The notes beneath the pieces were generated by a model, which saw only the letters and a program-made list of their open reading frames with translations, was not told the origin of the DNA and did not search any database. A program made the translations under genes and the position numbers. A DNA stretch of 64,000 nucleotides from Silene conica (lineage: Eukaryota; Streptophyta; Magnoliopsida; Caryophyllales; Caryophyllaceae). Each line of letters begins with the position of its first letter. The first letter of the stretch is position 1. Positions 12,401 through 21,726 of this stretch are shown one piece after another. The DNA is taken from the NCBI GenBank assembly GCA_029255685.2, contig CM055313.2:69294641-69358640 (forward strand), in the 5' to 3' direction.

Positions 12401-15400
12401 TTATTCCCATTATGCAATACAATAACAGGAATTATGCATTACAATAATTAACATTATGCATTACAATAACAGCTATTATGAATACAATAACAGCTACTAT
12501 GAATACAATAACAGTTATTATGAATACAATAACAGTTATTATGAATACAATAACAGCTATTATGAATACAATAACAGCTATTATGAATACAATAACAACT
12601 ATTATAAATACAATAACAGCTGTTATGAATACAATAACAGTTACTATGAATACAATAACAGCTATAATGAATACAATAACAGTTATGATGAATACAATAA
12701 CAGCTATGATGAATACAATAACAGCTATAATGAATACAATAACAGTTATGATGAATACAATAACAGTTATAATGAATACAATAACAGTTATGATTAATAC
12801 AATAACAGTTATAATGAATACAATAACAGCTATTATGAATACAATAACAGCTGTTATGAATACAATAACAGCTGTTATGAATACAATAACAAGTATTGTA
12901 CATTACAATAATTAACATCATGCAAAATACAATAACAAAAATAAGCAACTAAAATAACACCCCCCCAGAATAGAAACACATACTGAATGACTTGTCCAAA
13001 AAAATCTTCTGGACGGAGGTAACTCTTTCTCGGCCTTGAATATAATGTCATTCAGTAAAAATGACCAACAGTCGATAATGTTGGATGTCATCATAGTCTT
13101 GGCAGACATTGAAATAATATCATCTCGAGTTAGCATATTGAAATTTGAGAACGAGACCAAATCCTCCCTATCACATTGAAACAAAATCATTAATAATTGC
13201 GGCGCAAAAAAAAGTAAAAACTAAGAAAAACCCATGGAAAAACTAAAAGAATGCTTACCCCGTTCCTAAGTCATGGTCATGTAGGAAACAATAATCAAGC
13301 ACATTTTTCCTCAGACTTAAAATAGGAGCAAAAAGCTCCTTGTACTCAATCAAGAATTCAGAGACCACCACTGCCTCCGGATCACGAACTCCACATGCTA
13401 ACCCACAGCCTATACCATCCTTCCCAAAAAATATATGCTGAGGGACAACATCGGAATGCAGCAGGAAAGAATTAATGAAAGAGCTGTCCGGGTTTCTTTC
13501 CACAACAATATTATCGCTGACAACTTTGTTAATAACCTGATCCAAATCTCCCAAATCTCCAAAATCATCAATTATGGGACTGCCCCCATTACTTCTTTCC
13601 TCACCCAAATCTTCAAGATTTCCTAGATCATCAGCTTCACCCTCAGCCTCATCATTTATCGGACTGCCACCATTACTTCTTTCATCGCCCAAATCTTCCA
13701 GATTTCCCAGATCAACATCTTCAGCCTCAGCCTCATCATTTATCGGACTGCCTCCTTTACTTCTTTCATCACCCAAATCTCCAAGATCTGCCACATCACC
13801 ATCTTCGGCCTGATCTTCATTGATGGGATTGCCCACAGACTTCTTTTTACTCCGAGTATATACAACCTTAAATTCATGTCCACCACTGCCCACACCCCCC
13901 GTTGTTTCCGCTGTACTTTTTTCATGCTCTTTGCAAAATGTTTCGTACAATGGCAACTTACTTCCCACATTTTTGATTTCCTCAGCTTTTTCGCAAATAA
14001 AATCAAAGTATTTAATGAACATTGAGTTCTCATCATTCAAAAAAGCGGGAGTTTGGGAAGCCAATGACACAGAAGTAGAAGCATCATTAGTTGAACAAAA
14101 CTCTTTCTCCATTGCTTCTTTTCTTTGTGTGTACAAATGGAGAAATATCTCGACATCTCTCTTCATCATCAAGAAATGTAATTGAGAAACCTAAAAAACA
14201 AAAATAAAAAGGCGTTAAACAATAACTATAATAAATCATTACAATAATTGTTATACAATACAATAACAGTTATGATGAATACAATAACAGTTATAATGAA
14301 TACAATAACAGCTATAATGAATACAATAACAGTTATGATGAATACAATAACAGTTATGATGAACTACAATAACAGCTATGATGAATACAATAACAGCTAT
14401 AATGAATACAATAACAGTTATGATGAATACAATAACAGTTATAATGAATACAATAACAGTTATGATGAATACAATAACAGTTATAATGAATACAATAACA
14501 GTTATGATGAATACAATAACAGTTATAATGAATACAATAACAGCTATGATGAATACAATAACAGTTATAATGAATACAATAACAGCTATGATGAATACAA
14601 TAACAGTTATAATGAATACAATAACAGCTATGATGAATACAATAACAGTTATAATGAATACAATAACATCTATAATGAATACAATAACAGTTATGATGAA
14701 TACAATAACAACTATTATGAATACAATAACAACTATTATGAATACAATAACAGCTTCTATGAATACAATAACAGCTACTATGAATTACAATAACAGGTAT
14801 TACAGAATGGAAAACTGAATACAATAACAACTATTATAAATACAATAACTATTATGAATACAATAACAGATATTATGAATACAATAACAACTATTATAAA
14901 TACAATAACAGCTATTATGAATTACAATAACAGCTATTATGAATACAATAACAGCTAATATGAATTAGAATAATTGTTATACTACTCTGAAACTATAACT
15001 GATGTAAATTAGAAAACTTACATCAGAAGCTTTTGATCGAATGACCTCATCCGTATCAAAACTGTTGGGTAGTTCAAGATACTTCTTTCCAGGTTCAGGT
15101 TTGTCAACAACGGAACTCCCAACAACGGAACTCCCTTTGTACGAAGTATCAATTGTAGCTTTTGAGTGTTGCCATTTGGGATAAACATTGCTGATATATT
15201 CCCCATTCCCCAGGGAACCAGAGCTCAGCTCTAACTTTCCCCTTCTGAGAAAGGATTCCTCATCCCAATGTTTGATAAGAGGAGTTTCAGAGGGCATTGA
15301 ATGACCCTTGAAACGCAACCGGTGGAAGTATGCTATCATGACAACAAGTATACACCCACGCAAAGTACATGACCCGCCTCTACACCGTTGCACACCCTCA

Positions 15401-16252
15401 ACTAATTTTTCAAAAACGTAACCACACCAATCCAAATGGGGGATACGTTCAACATCTTGAACAGCCTTAAGCAGCGAGAAATCGATTCCATAAACAGAAG
15501 GAGGAGCAAGAACAATTGTCATAGCATAAAGCACAAACAAGCGCTTAAATTCATCTCCCCCATCATCTCCCATCTCAATTATTTTACTAAACACAGCAGG
15601 CACAGTTACATAATTTGGCCCTTTCACGTCAAACGTCTTCCTAAATTCATCTTTTAGCGTCTCTTGGGAAGATAATACACTATTACCCGTGTAAACAACC
15701 TCAACCTTATCACCCCCAATTGGCAACCCAAAAATATCATGAACATCAGCCTTGCTAATAGGGAATTTAATCTCTTTTGCTTCAAAAAAATTAGATTCTG
15801 AATTAAAGTGCTTCACAAACAGTGGTATAACACGCAATGGCAACAAACCCAATTTAAAATCAAGTAAAGCACCAAACCCCAACTCAACAACTGCCTTTTT
15901 CTGGTTTGGCCCAAGTTTTTGCAAAAGGTTGACTAGGACATTAGGGCGGCAACTGACTTTAATCTTCGAAGCACTGCAAAAAACCATACAAGCTAAATAA
16001 ACACAAACTGAAGCATAAAATACAACAAAGAGTCAGGTAAAAATCTGAGACGATTACAATAATTGTCTGAAAAGCAAATAAAAAAGTGATGCATCAAAAG
16101 AAACTCTAAAAACAGAAGAATAAGTGTACTTACATGTTCAATATTGGAGTTGGAGGGGAAATATTATGCCCCTTCCTTCGGAAAACTACTTTGGAACGTT
16201 TCAAATCAGCTCTATTACCAACTTGAGCCTCGGCCTTACGTTTAGGTGCCAT
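9467..16252 (-). CDS. Ulp1/C48-like protease with two tandem modules, 10 exons (MULE-borne)
   Basis: Model exons (minus): 16252-16134, 15973-15022, 14190-13259, 13167-12984, 12377-12252, 12157-12020, 11871-11192, 11102-10928, 10301-10029, 9874-9467. Phases agree at every junction; 1328 codons plus stop. It starts MAPKRKAEAQ (basic, NLS-like). Exon 2 is a plant transposon-type N-terminal module (FGALLDFKLG, HDIFGLPIGG). Exon 3 has three acidic repeats of ~28 aa (DLGNLEDLGDERSNGGSP) at roughly 480-575. Module 1 has His ~781 (GDHFFCV), Asp ~798 (YLDN), Gln ~854 and Cys ~858 (PQNLDCGVF), the full C48 set. Module 2 keeps His ~1157 and Asp ~1174 but has NNHESGFY, i.e. Ser for Cys and Asn for Gln. 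Ulp1 enzymes cleave SUMO; the function in MULEs is unknown. The model could alternatively be two genes, but no internal stop is seen. Confidence 0.82.
10385..10828 (+). repeat. 21-bp minisatellite array in Ulp1-like intron 8
   Basis: About 21 units, including a run of five with a GGTATT variant (AATAACAGGTATTATG). It lies in the intron between exons 8 and 9 (10302-10927). By alignment of the two protease modules this intron is equivalent to intron 4, which also holds an array. Confidence 0.93.
12410..12915 (+). repeat. 21-bp minisatellite array in Ulp1-like intron 4
   Basis: About 23 units inside intron 4 (12378-12983), framed by shorter copies such as CATTACAATAATTAACAT on both sides. Similar single fragments occur in the small introns 6 (11915-11950) and 9 (9920-9995), as if array seeds are present there too. 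Confidence 0.93.
14245..14965 (+). repeat. 21-bp minisatellite array in Ulp1-like intron 2
   Basis: About 34 units within intron 2 (14191-15021). Between about 14440 and 14680 the units alternate regularly between GATGAATAC and AATGAATAC types, giving a 42-bp higher-order period. Confidence 0.93.
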
Positions 16253-16431
16253 TATCACTGTAGAATAACCACAACAATTATATTACAATAACACACACAC
16301 ACATTATCTCCATTAAACAACAATTTAAGCTAATTTAAAGAAAAAACACACTAAAATTCAAAAATCAGGTAAAAATCTGGATATATTACAATAACACACA
16401 CACACACTTTAACACACACACACACTAAAAT

Positions 16432-17312
16432 TCAATAACAGCTACTATGAATACAATAACAGCTACTATGAATACAATAACAGCTATTATGAATACAATA
16501 ACAGTTATTATGAATACAATAACAGCTATTATGAATACAATAACAGCTATTATGAATACAATAACAGCTACTGTGAATACAATAACAGCTACTATGAAAC
16601 TATAAATACAATAACAGCTAAAATGAATACAATAACAGCTACTATGAATACAATAACAGCTACTATGAATACAATAACAGCTACTATGAATACAATAACA
16701 GCTACTATGAATACAATAACAGCTACTATGAATACAATAACAGCTACTGTGAATACAATAACAGCTACTATGAATACAATAACAGTTACTATGAATACAA
16801 TAACAGCTGTTATGAATACAATAACAGCTACTATGAATACAATAACAGCTATTATGAATACAATAACAGTTATTATGAATACAATAACAGCTATTATGAA
16901 TACAATAACAGCTATTATGAATACAATAACAGCTACTGTGAATACAATAACAGCTACTATGAAACTATAAATACAATAACAGCTAATATGAATACAATAA
17001 CAGCTACTATGAATACAATAACAGCTACTATGAATACAATAACAGCTACTATGAATACAATAACAGCTACTATGAATACAATAACAGCTACTATGAATAC
17101 AATAACAGCTACTGTGAATACAATAACAGCTACTATGAATACAATAACAGTTACTATGAATACAATAACAGCTGTTATGAATACAATAACAGCTACTATG
17201 AATACAATAACAGCTATTATGAATACAATAACAGTTATTATGAATACAATAACAGCTATTATGAATACAATAACAGCTACTATGAATACAATAACAGCTA
17301 TTATTGTAATAT
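16432..17312 (+). repeat. 21-bp minisatellite array upstream of the Ulp1-like start codon
   Basis: About 41 units, many of the CTACTATGAATAC type. The interruption ACTATGAAACTATAAATAC occurs at 16591 and 16956, so the two halves are a duplication of about 365 bp. The array appears to lie in a 5'UTR intron (16258-17664 on the minus strand): donor GTAATC after CATATTCAG, acceptor CTACAG five bases before the ATG. Confidence 0.92.
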
Positions 17313-17872
17313 GTTGTTGAATTGTAAAATCTGGAAAATACAATTAAGAAACCCTAATTTTAACTGGAAAACAAAATGCAAAGTGACTAATTGAACTAAA
17401 CACCAATTTTAAGTAAAACACAACTACATAAACGAAGATTTTTAACGAATTGACGAAAAATCAAAGAAGAATATCAAAAAAACCCCTAAAATTAAGCTAA
17501 AACGAGAAAAAAGTACACAAATACTCTAATTGAACTACATAATGAAACACACTGCTCAAAATTGAAGAATAACAACAGAAAACAAAACAAAAATCAACTT
17601 AAAAAACCTACAAAAGTAGCGAAAATAGAAGAAAAACGAAGCCAATAGTTTTACTGGAGATTACCTGAATATGAACAGATTAGAGACGAAAATGAGCGAA
17701 CTAATCGACGAAGAAAAGATGAGCAAGATGATGGAGGTTTTACTGGAGAAGATGAAGTACAGTAGAATTATGGAGGTTTTGCGGTTGATTTTCGAATTAC
17801 AGAGGTTTTGCAGTGATTTTCAATTGGAAGTTGAAAAGAGGGAAAAAAAGAAGACAGGTGTAAAATTTGGGT

Positions 17873-17880
17873 TTTTATAT
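17873..17880 (-). promoter_or_regulatory. TATA box near the X terminus, for the Ulp1-like gene
   Basis: On the minus strand ATATAAAA lies about 105 bp inside the X terminus. It is followed by a leader of about 180 bp that ends at the proposed 5'UTR donor at 17664. This mirrors the TATA-plus-UTR-intron layout at the transposase end. Confidence 0.5.
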
Positions 17881-17979
17881 GAATCGTGAGATTTAATCTC
17901 AGCCACTAATCTCAACTCAAAATGAATGGCTCAGATTTAAAGGTGTAACTCACCAAATATACCCCAACTCATATGATCC

Positions 17980-17985
<6 letters not shown>

Positions 17986-18043
<58 letters not shown>
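17986..18043. repeat. (TA)n microsatellite between elements B and C
   Basis: 58 bp of pure TA directly joins the last base of the element B X terminus to the first base of element C. Confidence 0.95.
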
Positions 18044-18050
<7 letters not shown>

Positions 18051-19334
18051 TTGGGATCACATGAGTCCACCCTAAATATTAGAGTCCATGAGTCTAACAA
18101 TGATATCACAAGTTATATAAAAAAGTATCACGTTTTCTCAATATCAAATTTTTTCCTTTTTTTGTTTTTTCTTTTTCAATATTACTTTTTTTTTTCTTTT
18201 TGTTTGCCTCTTCTTTTAAAATGACATTTTCTTTATTAAAAAAATTCCCTTTTTTATTATGCACTTTTTTTTAAAATAAACACGTTTTTTTTAAATAAAA
18301 AGGCGTTTTTTCTCGAATATTTTTTTTTCATTATAATATCACAAGTTACTCAATACAGTATCACTGGTTATTCAAAATAATAGGACAAAAAAAAATTCGA
18401 GAAAAAAATATTTCGGAAAAAAAATTCGAGAGAAAAAATTGAAAAAAATATTTTCGGGAAAAAATTTTTTTGAAAAATTTCGTGATATTCTTTAATATAG
18501 AGTGTGATATTGTTTAACAAAAAGCATTTTTTCTCGAATTTTTTTTCGATTTTTTTCATTACAATATCACAAGTTACTCAATACAATATCACCGGTTCTT
18601 CAAAATAATATCACAAAAAAAAAATTCGGAAAAAAAATTCGAGAGAAAAAATTGAAAAAAATATTTCCGGGAAAAAAAGTTCTTGAAAAAATTTCGTGAT
18701 ATTGTTTAATATAGTGCGTGATATTTTTTAACAAAAGACATTTTTTTTTCGATTTTTTTTCATTACAATATCACAAGTTACTCAATAAAATATCAGCGGT
18801 TCTTCAAAATAATATCACAAAAAAAAAAAAATCGAAAAAAAAAATATTTTGGAAAAATATTTCGAGAGAAAAAATTGAAAAAAACATTTCCGGGAAAAAA
18901 AGTTCTTGAAAAAATTCCGTGATATTGTTTAATATAGTGCGTGATATTGTTTAACAAAAGGCGATTTTTCTCGAAATTTTTTTTCGCTTTTTTTCATTAC
19001 AATATCACAAGTTACTCAATACAATATCACCGGTTCTTCAAAATAATATCACAAAAAAAAAATTCTCAAAAAAAAATCGAGAAAAAAAATATTTCGGAAA
19101 AAAATTCGAGAAAAAAAATTGAAAAAAATAAAATTTGGGAAAAAAAGTTATGGAAAAAATTTCGTGATATTGTTTTATATAGTGCGTGATATTGTTTCCT
19201 CTGATATTGTATTGAAAAGGTTGTGATATTGTAGACTTTGTAGTGTAAAAAAACGTGATATTTTTTAATACAACTTGTAATACTCTAAATGGACTCATGG
19301 ACTCAAATATTTGGGTGGACTCACCGGATCCCGC

Positions 19335-19337
<3 letters not shown>
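18044..19337. mobile_element. Element C: non-autonomous TA-targeting TIR element
   Basis: A 1294-bp element between TA repeats. The left end begins GAGAGAGTTGGGATCACATG; the right end, reverse-complemented, begins GAGGCGGGATCCGGTGAG. After the first ~15 bases both read GAGTCCACCC, then TGAGTCCATGAGTC or a close variant, over about 50 bp. The GA start and the TGAGT block resemble elements A and B but the family is distinct. It holds no coding potential, only internal repeats rich in A and T homopolymers. Confidence 0.78.
18230..19190. repeat. Four tandem copies of a ~205-235 bp A+T-rich repeat inside element C
   Basis: A landmark, CATTACAATATCACAAGTTA or a close variant, occurs at 18329, 18557, 18761 and 18995 (spacing 228, 204 and 234). 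Each copy also holds CGGTTCTTCAAAATAATA (or variant), A-rich AAAAATTCG blocks and GTGATATTGTTTAATATAG. Short ORFs in it are low-complexity artefacts. Confidence 0.85.

Positions 19338-19384
<47 letters not shown>
19338..19384. repeat. (TA)n microsatellite, right target of the element train
   Basis: 47 bp of TA between the end of element C and the resumption of DUF247 homology at 19385. Confidence 0.93.
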
Positions 19385-19386
<2 letters not shown>

Positions 19387-19507
19387 ATCATGGAAGATAA
19401 TTATGTTTGTAGCCACCCTTCTTGTCATTGGTCTTATGGTCCTTCAGTCCTTTTGTACCGTCTACAGCTGCCCTCGTTTATTTCATCTTCAAGGAGCAAA
19501 AATGTGA
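19385..19507 (+). pseudogene. DUF247 pseudogene, downstream fragment (C-terminal membrane anchor)
   Basis: Encodes GSWKIIMFVATLLVIGLMVL, then QSFCTVYSCPRLFHLQ and a stop. It aligns with the C-terminus of the intact paralogue (NSWRMLVFLATILVIALMCL, then QSFCSVYNCPRFFHLE). It continues exactly where the fragment at 1-318 stops, so the two pieces were one gene before the insertions. It is still open, but cut off from its N-terminal part by 19 kb. Confidence 0.9.
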
Positions 19508-20103
19508 GCTATGGAGTGAGGATTATGTGAGCTATAGTGTTCAGTGTCATGTCTTTTAAGTTAAGCATCATGCACTAATAGTCGTTTCGTTGTTTCGTTT
19601 TAATGTTTTCGCTTTGAGATGTTTCGTTATGACGATAATGTACTCGAATGTTGTATAGTAAAAGAATAATAAATGTTAATTTACCTTTTATTTTAAATTT
19701 TAGGATCTTGAAATCATAAAATATTGTTGCAGGATAACCAACTTGATTGAAAGAGAAGGATCTTCAGAAAAAAATGGTGGAATAATGGAGTAGTATTGTT
19801 CATCGATGACACTATGTGTTAGCGACTTGTTACATACACATCTGATTTGAAGGTATGTCTGTAGAGTCGCGTGTGTAACTTTGTTAACAAAAATAGGTTG
19901 ATGCATCTTCATAAGCTAATACACAATTGCACAAAACCAGATTACAGAAATAAATACACACCACAAAATGAAACTACTAACACCCCACCCGTCTTAATAA
20001 TTGCTCCCTCCGTCCCACATTTGTCTACCTTTGATTAAGACGGAAAGAGTATACGACTGTAGGGTACTTGATTACAACCCTTGTTGTTGTTGTTGTCCCC
20101 AAA
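19508..20103. other. Intergenic, between the convergent DUF247 copies
   Basis: A+T-rich DNA with no gene, RNA or element that I can support; only a short TTG repeat near 20082. Confidence 0.6.
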
Positions 20104-21726
20104 CTAAACTTGTTTTCCAGCAGCAGCAGCAGGTTCAAGATGGAAGAAACGAGGGCAATTGTAGACACTGCAGAAGGATTGAAGGCACATTAGAGCTATC
20201 ACTAATATGGTGGCCAGAAACACTAGCATCCTCCATGAATTATATATATAAGCTTTACCCATCCTATACACTTTCACCGTCCGTAAACTGTTATAATCAT
20301 GGTTCAACCCTTCAATGGCTTCGTCGATGAATTCCACCTTTGTTAACCGAATGCATTTGCTCATACCGTTCCATAGTTCCGCCACCTCCCCATTCTTTAG
20401 ATCGCTCTTGATTATGCCTCGTTCCTTGAGCATCTTCGCGTCCTCGTCCGTGTCTACTATTCCATTCATTAGCTCGGCATAACGAGCTATGACTAGGGGT
20501 CCGGTGATGGCCAATGCCTCATAGGCCACTAAATTTCGGATGATAACTTCTGAATTAACATCTAATTTGACAACCGGGAGATGGAGGGTTTGAGTAGTCT
20601 TCTCAAATCTGATAGAGAAAAACCCTCCATCTGTGGGTTTGAATTCGATTCCAGCCTTGACGAGGCTGGAAACGGAGGGTATTACAATCTCCTCCACTTG
20701 TATTATCTTTTCTCCCTCGCTGGACTCCCCTTCCGGGTTTTCAGCTGAAAAATGGGGAACCACTTTGGTGACTAGATCTTTGACGGTACCGAGCACTTTG
20801 AAGGGTCCTTCTTTAAAGACTGCAAGACCTGAAATAGTATCCCATAGATCTTCAAAAACCTTGAGAGGCGACCTATGTTTCATGTCACAGAAAGGAATCC
20901 CACATTTGTGTTTCACTCCATCCTCGCCGCCACCTTCTAGTTCCTCAATTTCGATAGCTTTAGCTTGATCCAGTTCGACTTCTTGGTCCCACATCCGATT
21001 GATCAAGCTATAATAGAACCCCAAGAGATGGCCGCGCTTTCTCAAAGCGGTGCCATCAAGTGGGTGTTCTGCCCTGATCAAAAAGGGGGAATTCTTTTTA
21101 CAGATATCGAGATACATGTTTGCCAACAAGTTCAACCCGAGTTCAGTACTCGAACATTGAATCTCCAAGATCTTCTTCAACACATTAATTGGAATTTGAT
21201 TCTCCAACATCATAACATCTTTCACAAGACAATCATAGCTATGTTTCTGTTGACCTTTCGAGTCAACGATGACTGACAACCTAGGAGAAAGGTTTAGTAC
21301 ACTCTCAAGAGGATTACTCCCAAAAGTATACAAAAATTGTAACATGAAAAGACCATCAATGGCCATAATCCATGCTAATTCAACAGCACCCATTTTCAAG
21401 TGCTTGTCATAGCGAGCTCGAATCCGAGGAGCATGCATGGCTAGGGCCTTAATGATATCCTCAAACTTGTGATTAGAAAAAAAGGATTGAACCTTCTTAG
21501 CAGTTAGAACCTTAAGCCTCTCCATCTCATACAAGTCGTCACGCCAGCGGTGGTAAGGCCCTAGGGCTAGTACTTGTGGCTCGTACGCTTCAGGCCGTAC
21601 GTACTTGAGGGTTTTGGGGACGGTGAAGACGCATGGAGGCCTATCTAGCCCTTCGTCAGTTATGTCTTCCAACACTTGTTTCACCTCAATTATCCATACT
21701 GGTTCTTCATCAGCTGACATTGGCAT
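20104..21726 (-). CDS. DUF247 domain protein, intact, single exon
   Basis: A 540-aa protein from ATG 21726 to a stop at 20104, no introns, as is usual for the family. N-terminal DUF247 hallmarks: PPCVFTVPKTLKYVRPEAYE, then LGPYHRW at about 55-60, followed by ML-ENQIP (MMLENQIPINVLKKI) and a hydrophobic C-terminal helix (MLVFLATILVIALMCL, about 500-520) before a short tail. This predicts a plasma-membrane or endomembrane protein with most of the chain on one side. Function is unknown outside grasses, where some DUF247 genes are self-incompatibility determinants. The codons for AYIY (near 20241-20252) hold a short TA run, the site that carries the 19-kb insertion train in the neighbouring pseudogene. 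The two copies are a convergent inverted pair. Confidence 0.93.
   Translation of the reverse strand: MPMSADEEPVWIIEVKQVLEDITDEGLDRPPCVFTVPKTLKYVRPEAYEPQVLALGPYHRWRDDLYEMERLKVLTAKKVQSFFSNHKFEDIIKALAMHAPRIRARYDKHLKMGAVELAWIMAIDGLFMLQFLYTFGSNPLESVLNLSPRLSVIVDSKGQQKHSYDCLVKDVMMLENQIPINVLKKILEIQCSSTELGLNLLANMYLDICKKNSPFLIRAEHPLDGTALRKRGHLLGFYYSLINRMWDQEVELDQAKAIEIEELEGGGEDGVKHKCGIPFCDMKHRSPLKVFEDLWDTISGLAVFKEGPFKVLGTVKDLVTKVVPHFSAENPEGESSEGEKIIQVEEIVIPSVSSLVKAGIEFKPTDGGFFSIRFEKTTQTLHLPVVKLDVNSEVIIRNLVAYEALAITGPLVIARYAELMNGIVDTDEDAKMLKERGIIKSDLKNGEVAELWNGMSKCIRLTKVEFIDEAIEGLNHDYNSLRTVKVYRMGKAYIYNSWRMLVFLATILVIALMCLQSFCSVYNCPRFFHLEPAAAAGKQV

Larger units (their letters stand above)
2261..17985 (+). 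mobile_element. Element B: autonomous-looking MULE with transposase and Ulp1-like protease genes
   Basis: A 15.7-kb element between TA repeats. The left Y terminus starts at 2261; the right X terminus ends at 17985, and its reverse complement begins GAAATAGGATCATATGAG. Both termini share TGAGTT and the GTGAGTTAC block. Inside are a plus-strand FAR1/MuDR-type transposase (2726-8325) and a minus-strand Ulp1-like gene (9467-16252), convergent and each starting just inside a terminus. A TATA box sits near each terminus. A transposase plus an Ulp1/C48 gene is the hallmark of the Kaonashi/Ulp1-bearing MULEs of plants. More than 6 kb of the element is a 21-bp minisatellite. Both reading frames appear complete when spliced. 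Confidence 0.85.

Noticed and set aside
743-17312. CRISPR-like regular repeats
   Set aside because: There are no unique spacers; the repeats are directly abutting 21-bp units in a eukaryotic transposon.
17671-17889. 72-codon plus-strand ORF near the X terminus of element B
   Set aside because: It lies antisense over the proposed 5'UTR of the Ulp1-like gene, with no family features.
18368-19391. Short ORFs rich in Lys, Phe and Ile within element C
   Set aside because: Low-complexity translation of A and T homopolymer runs in the internal repeats.
20104-21726. Calling the DUF247 gene a self-incompatibility determinant
   Set aside because: That role is established for certain grass loci only; no partner gene or pollen-specific evidence is in the window.
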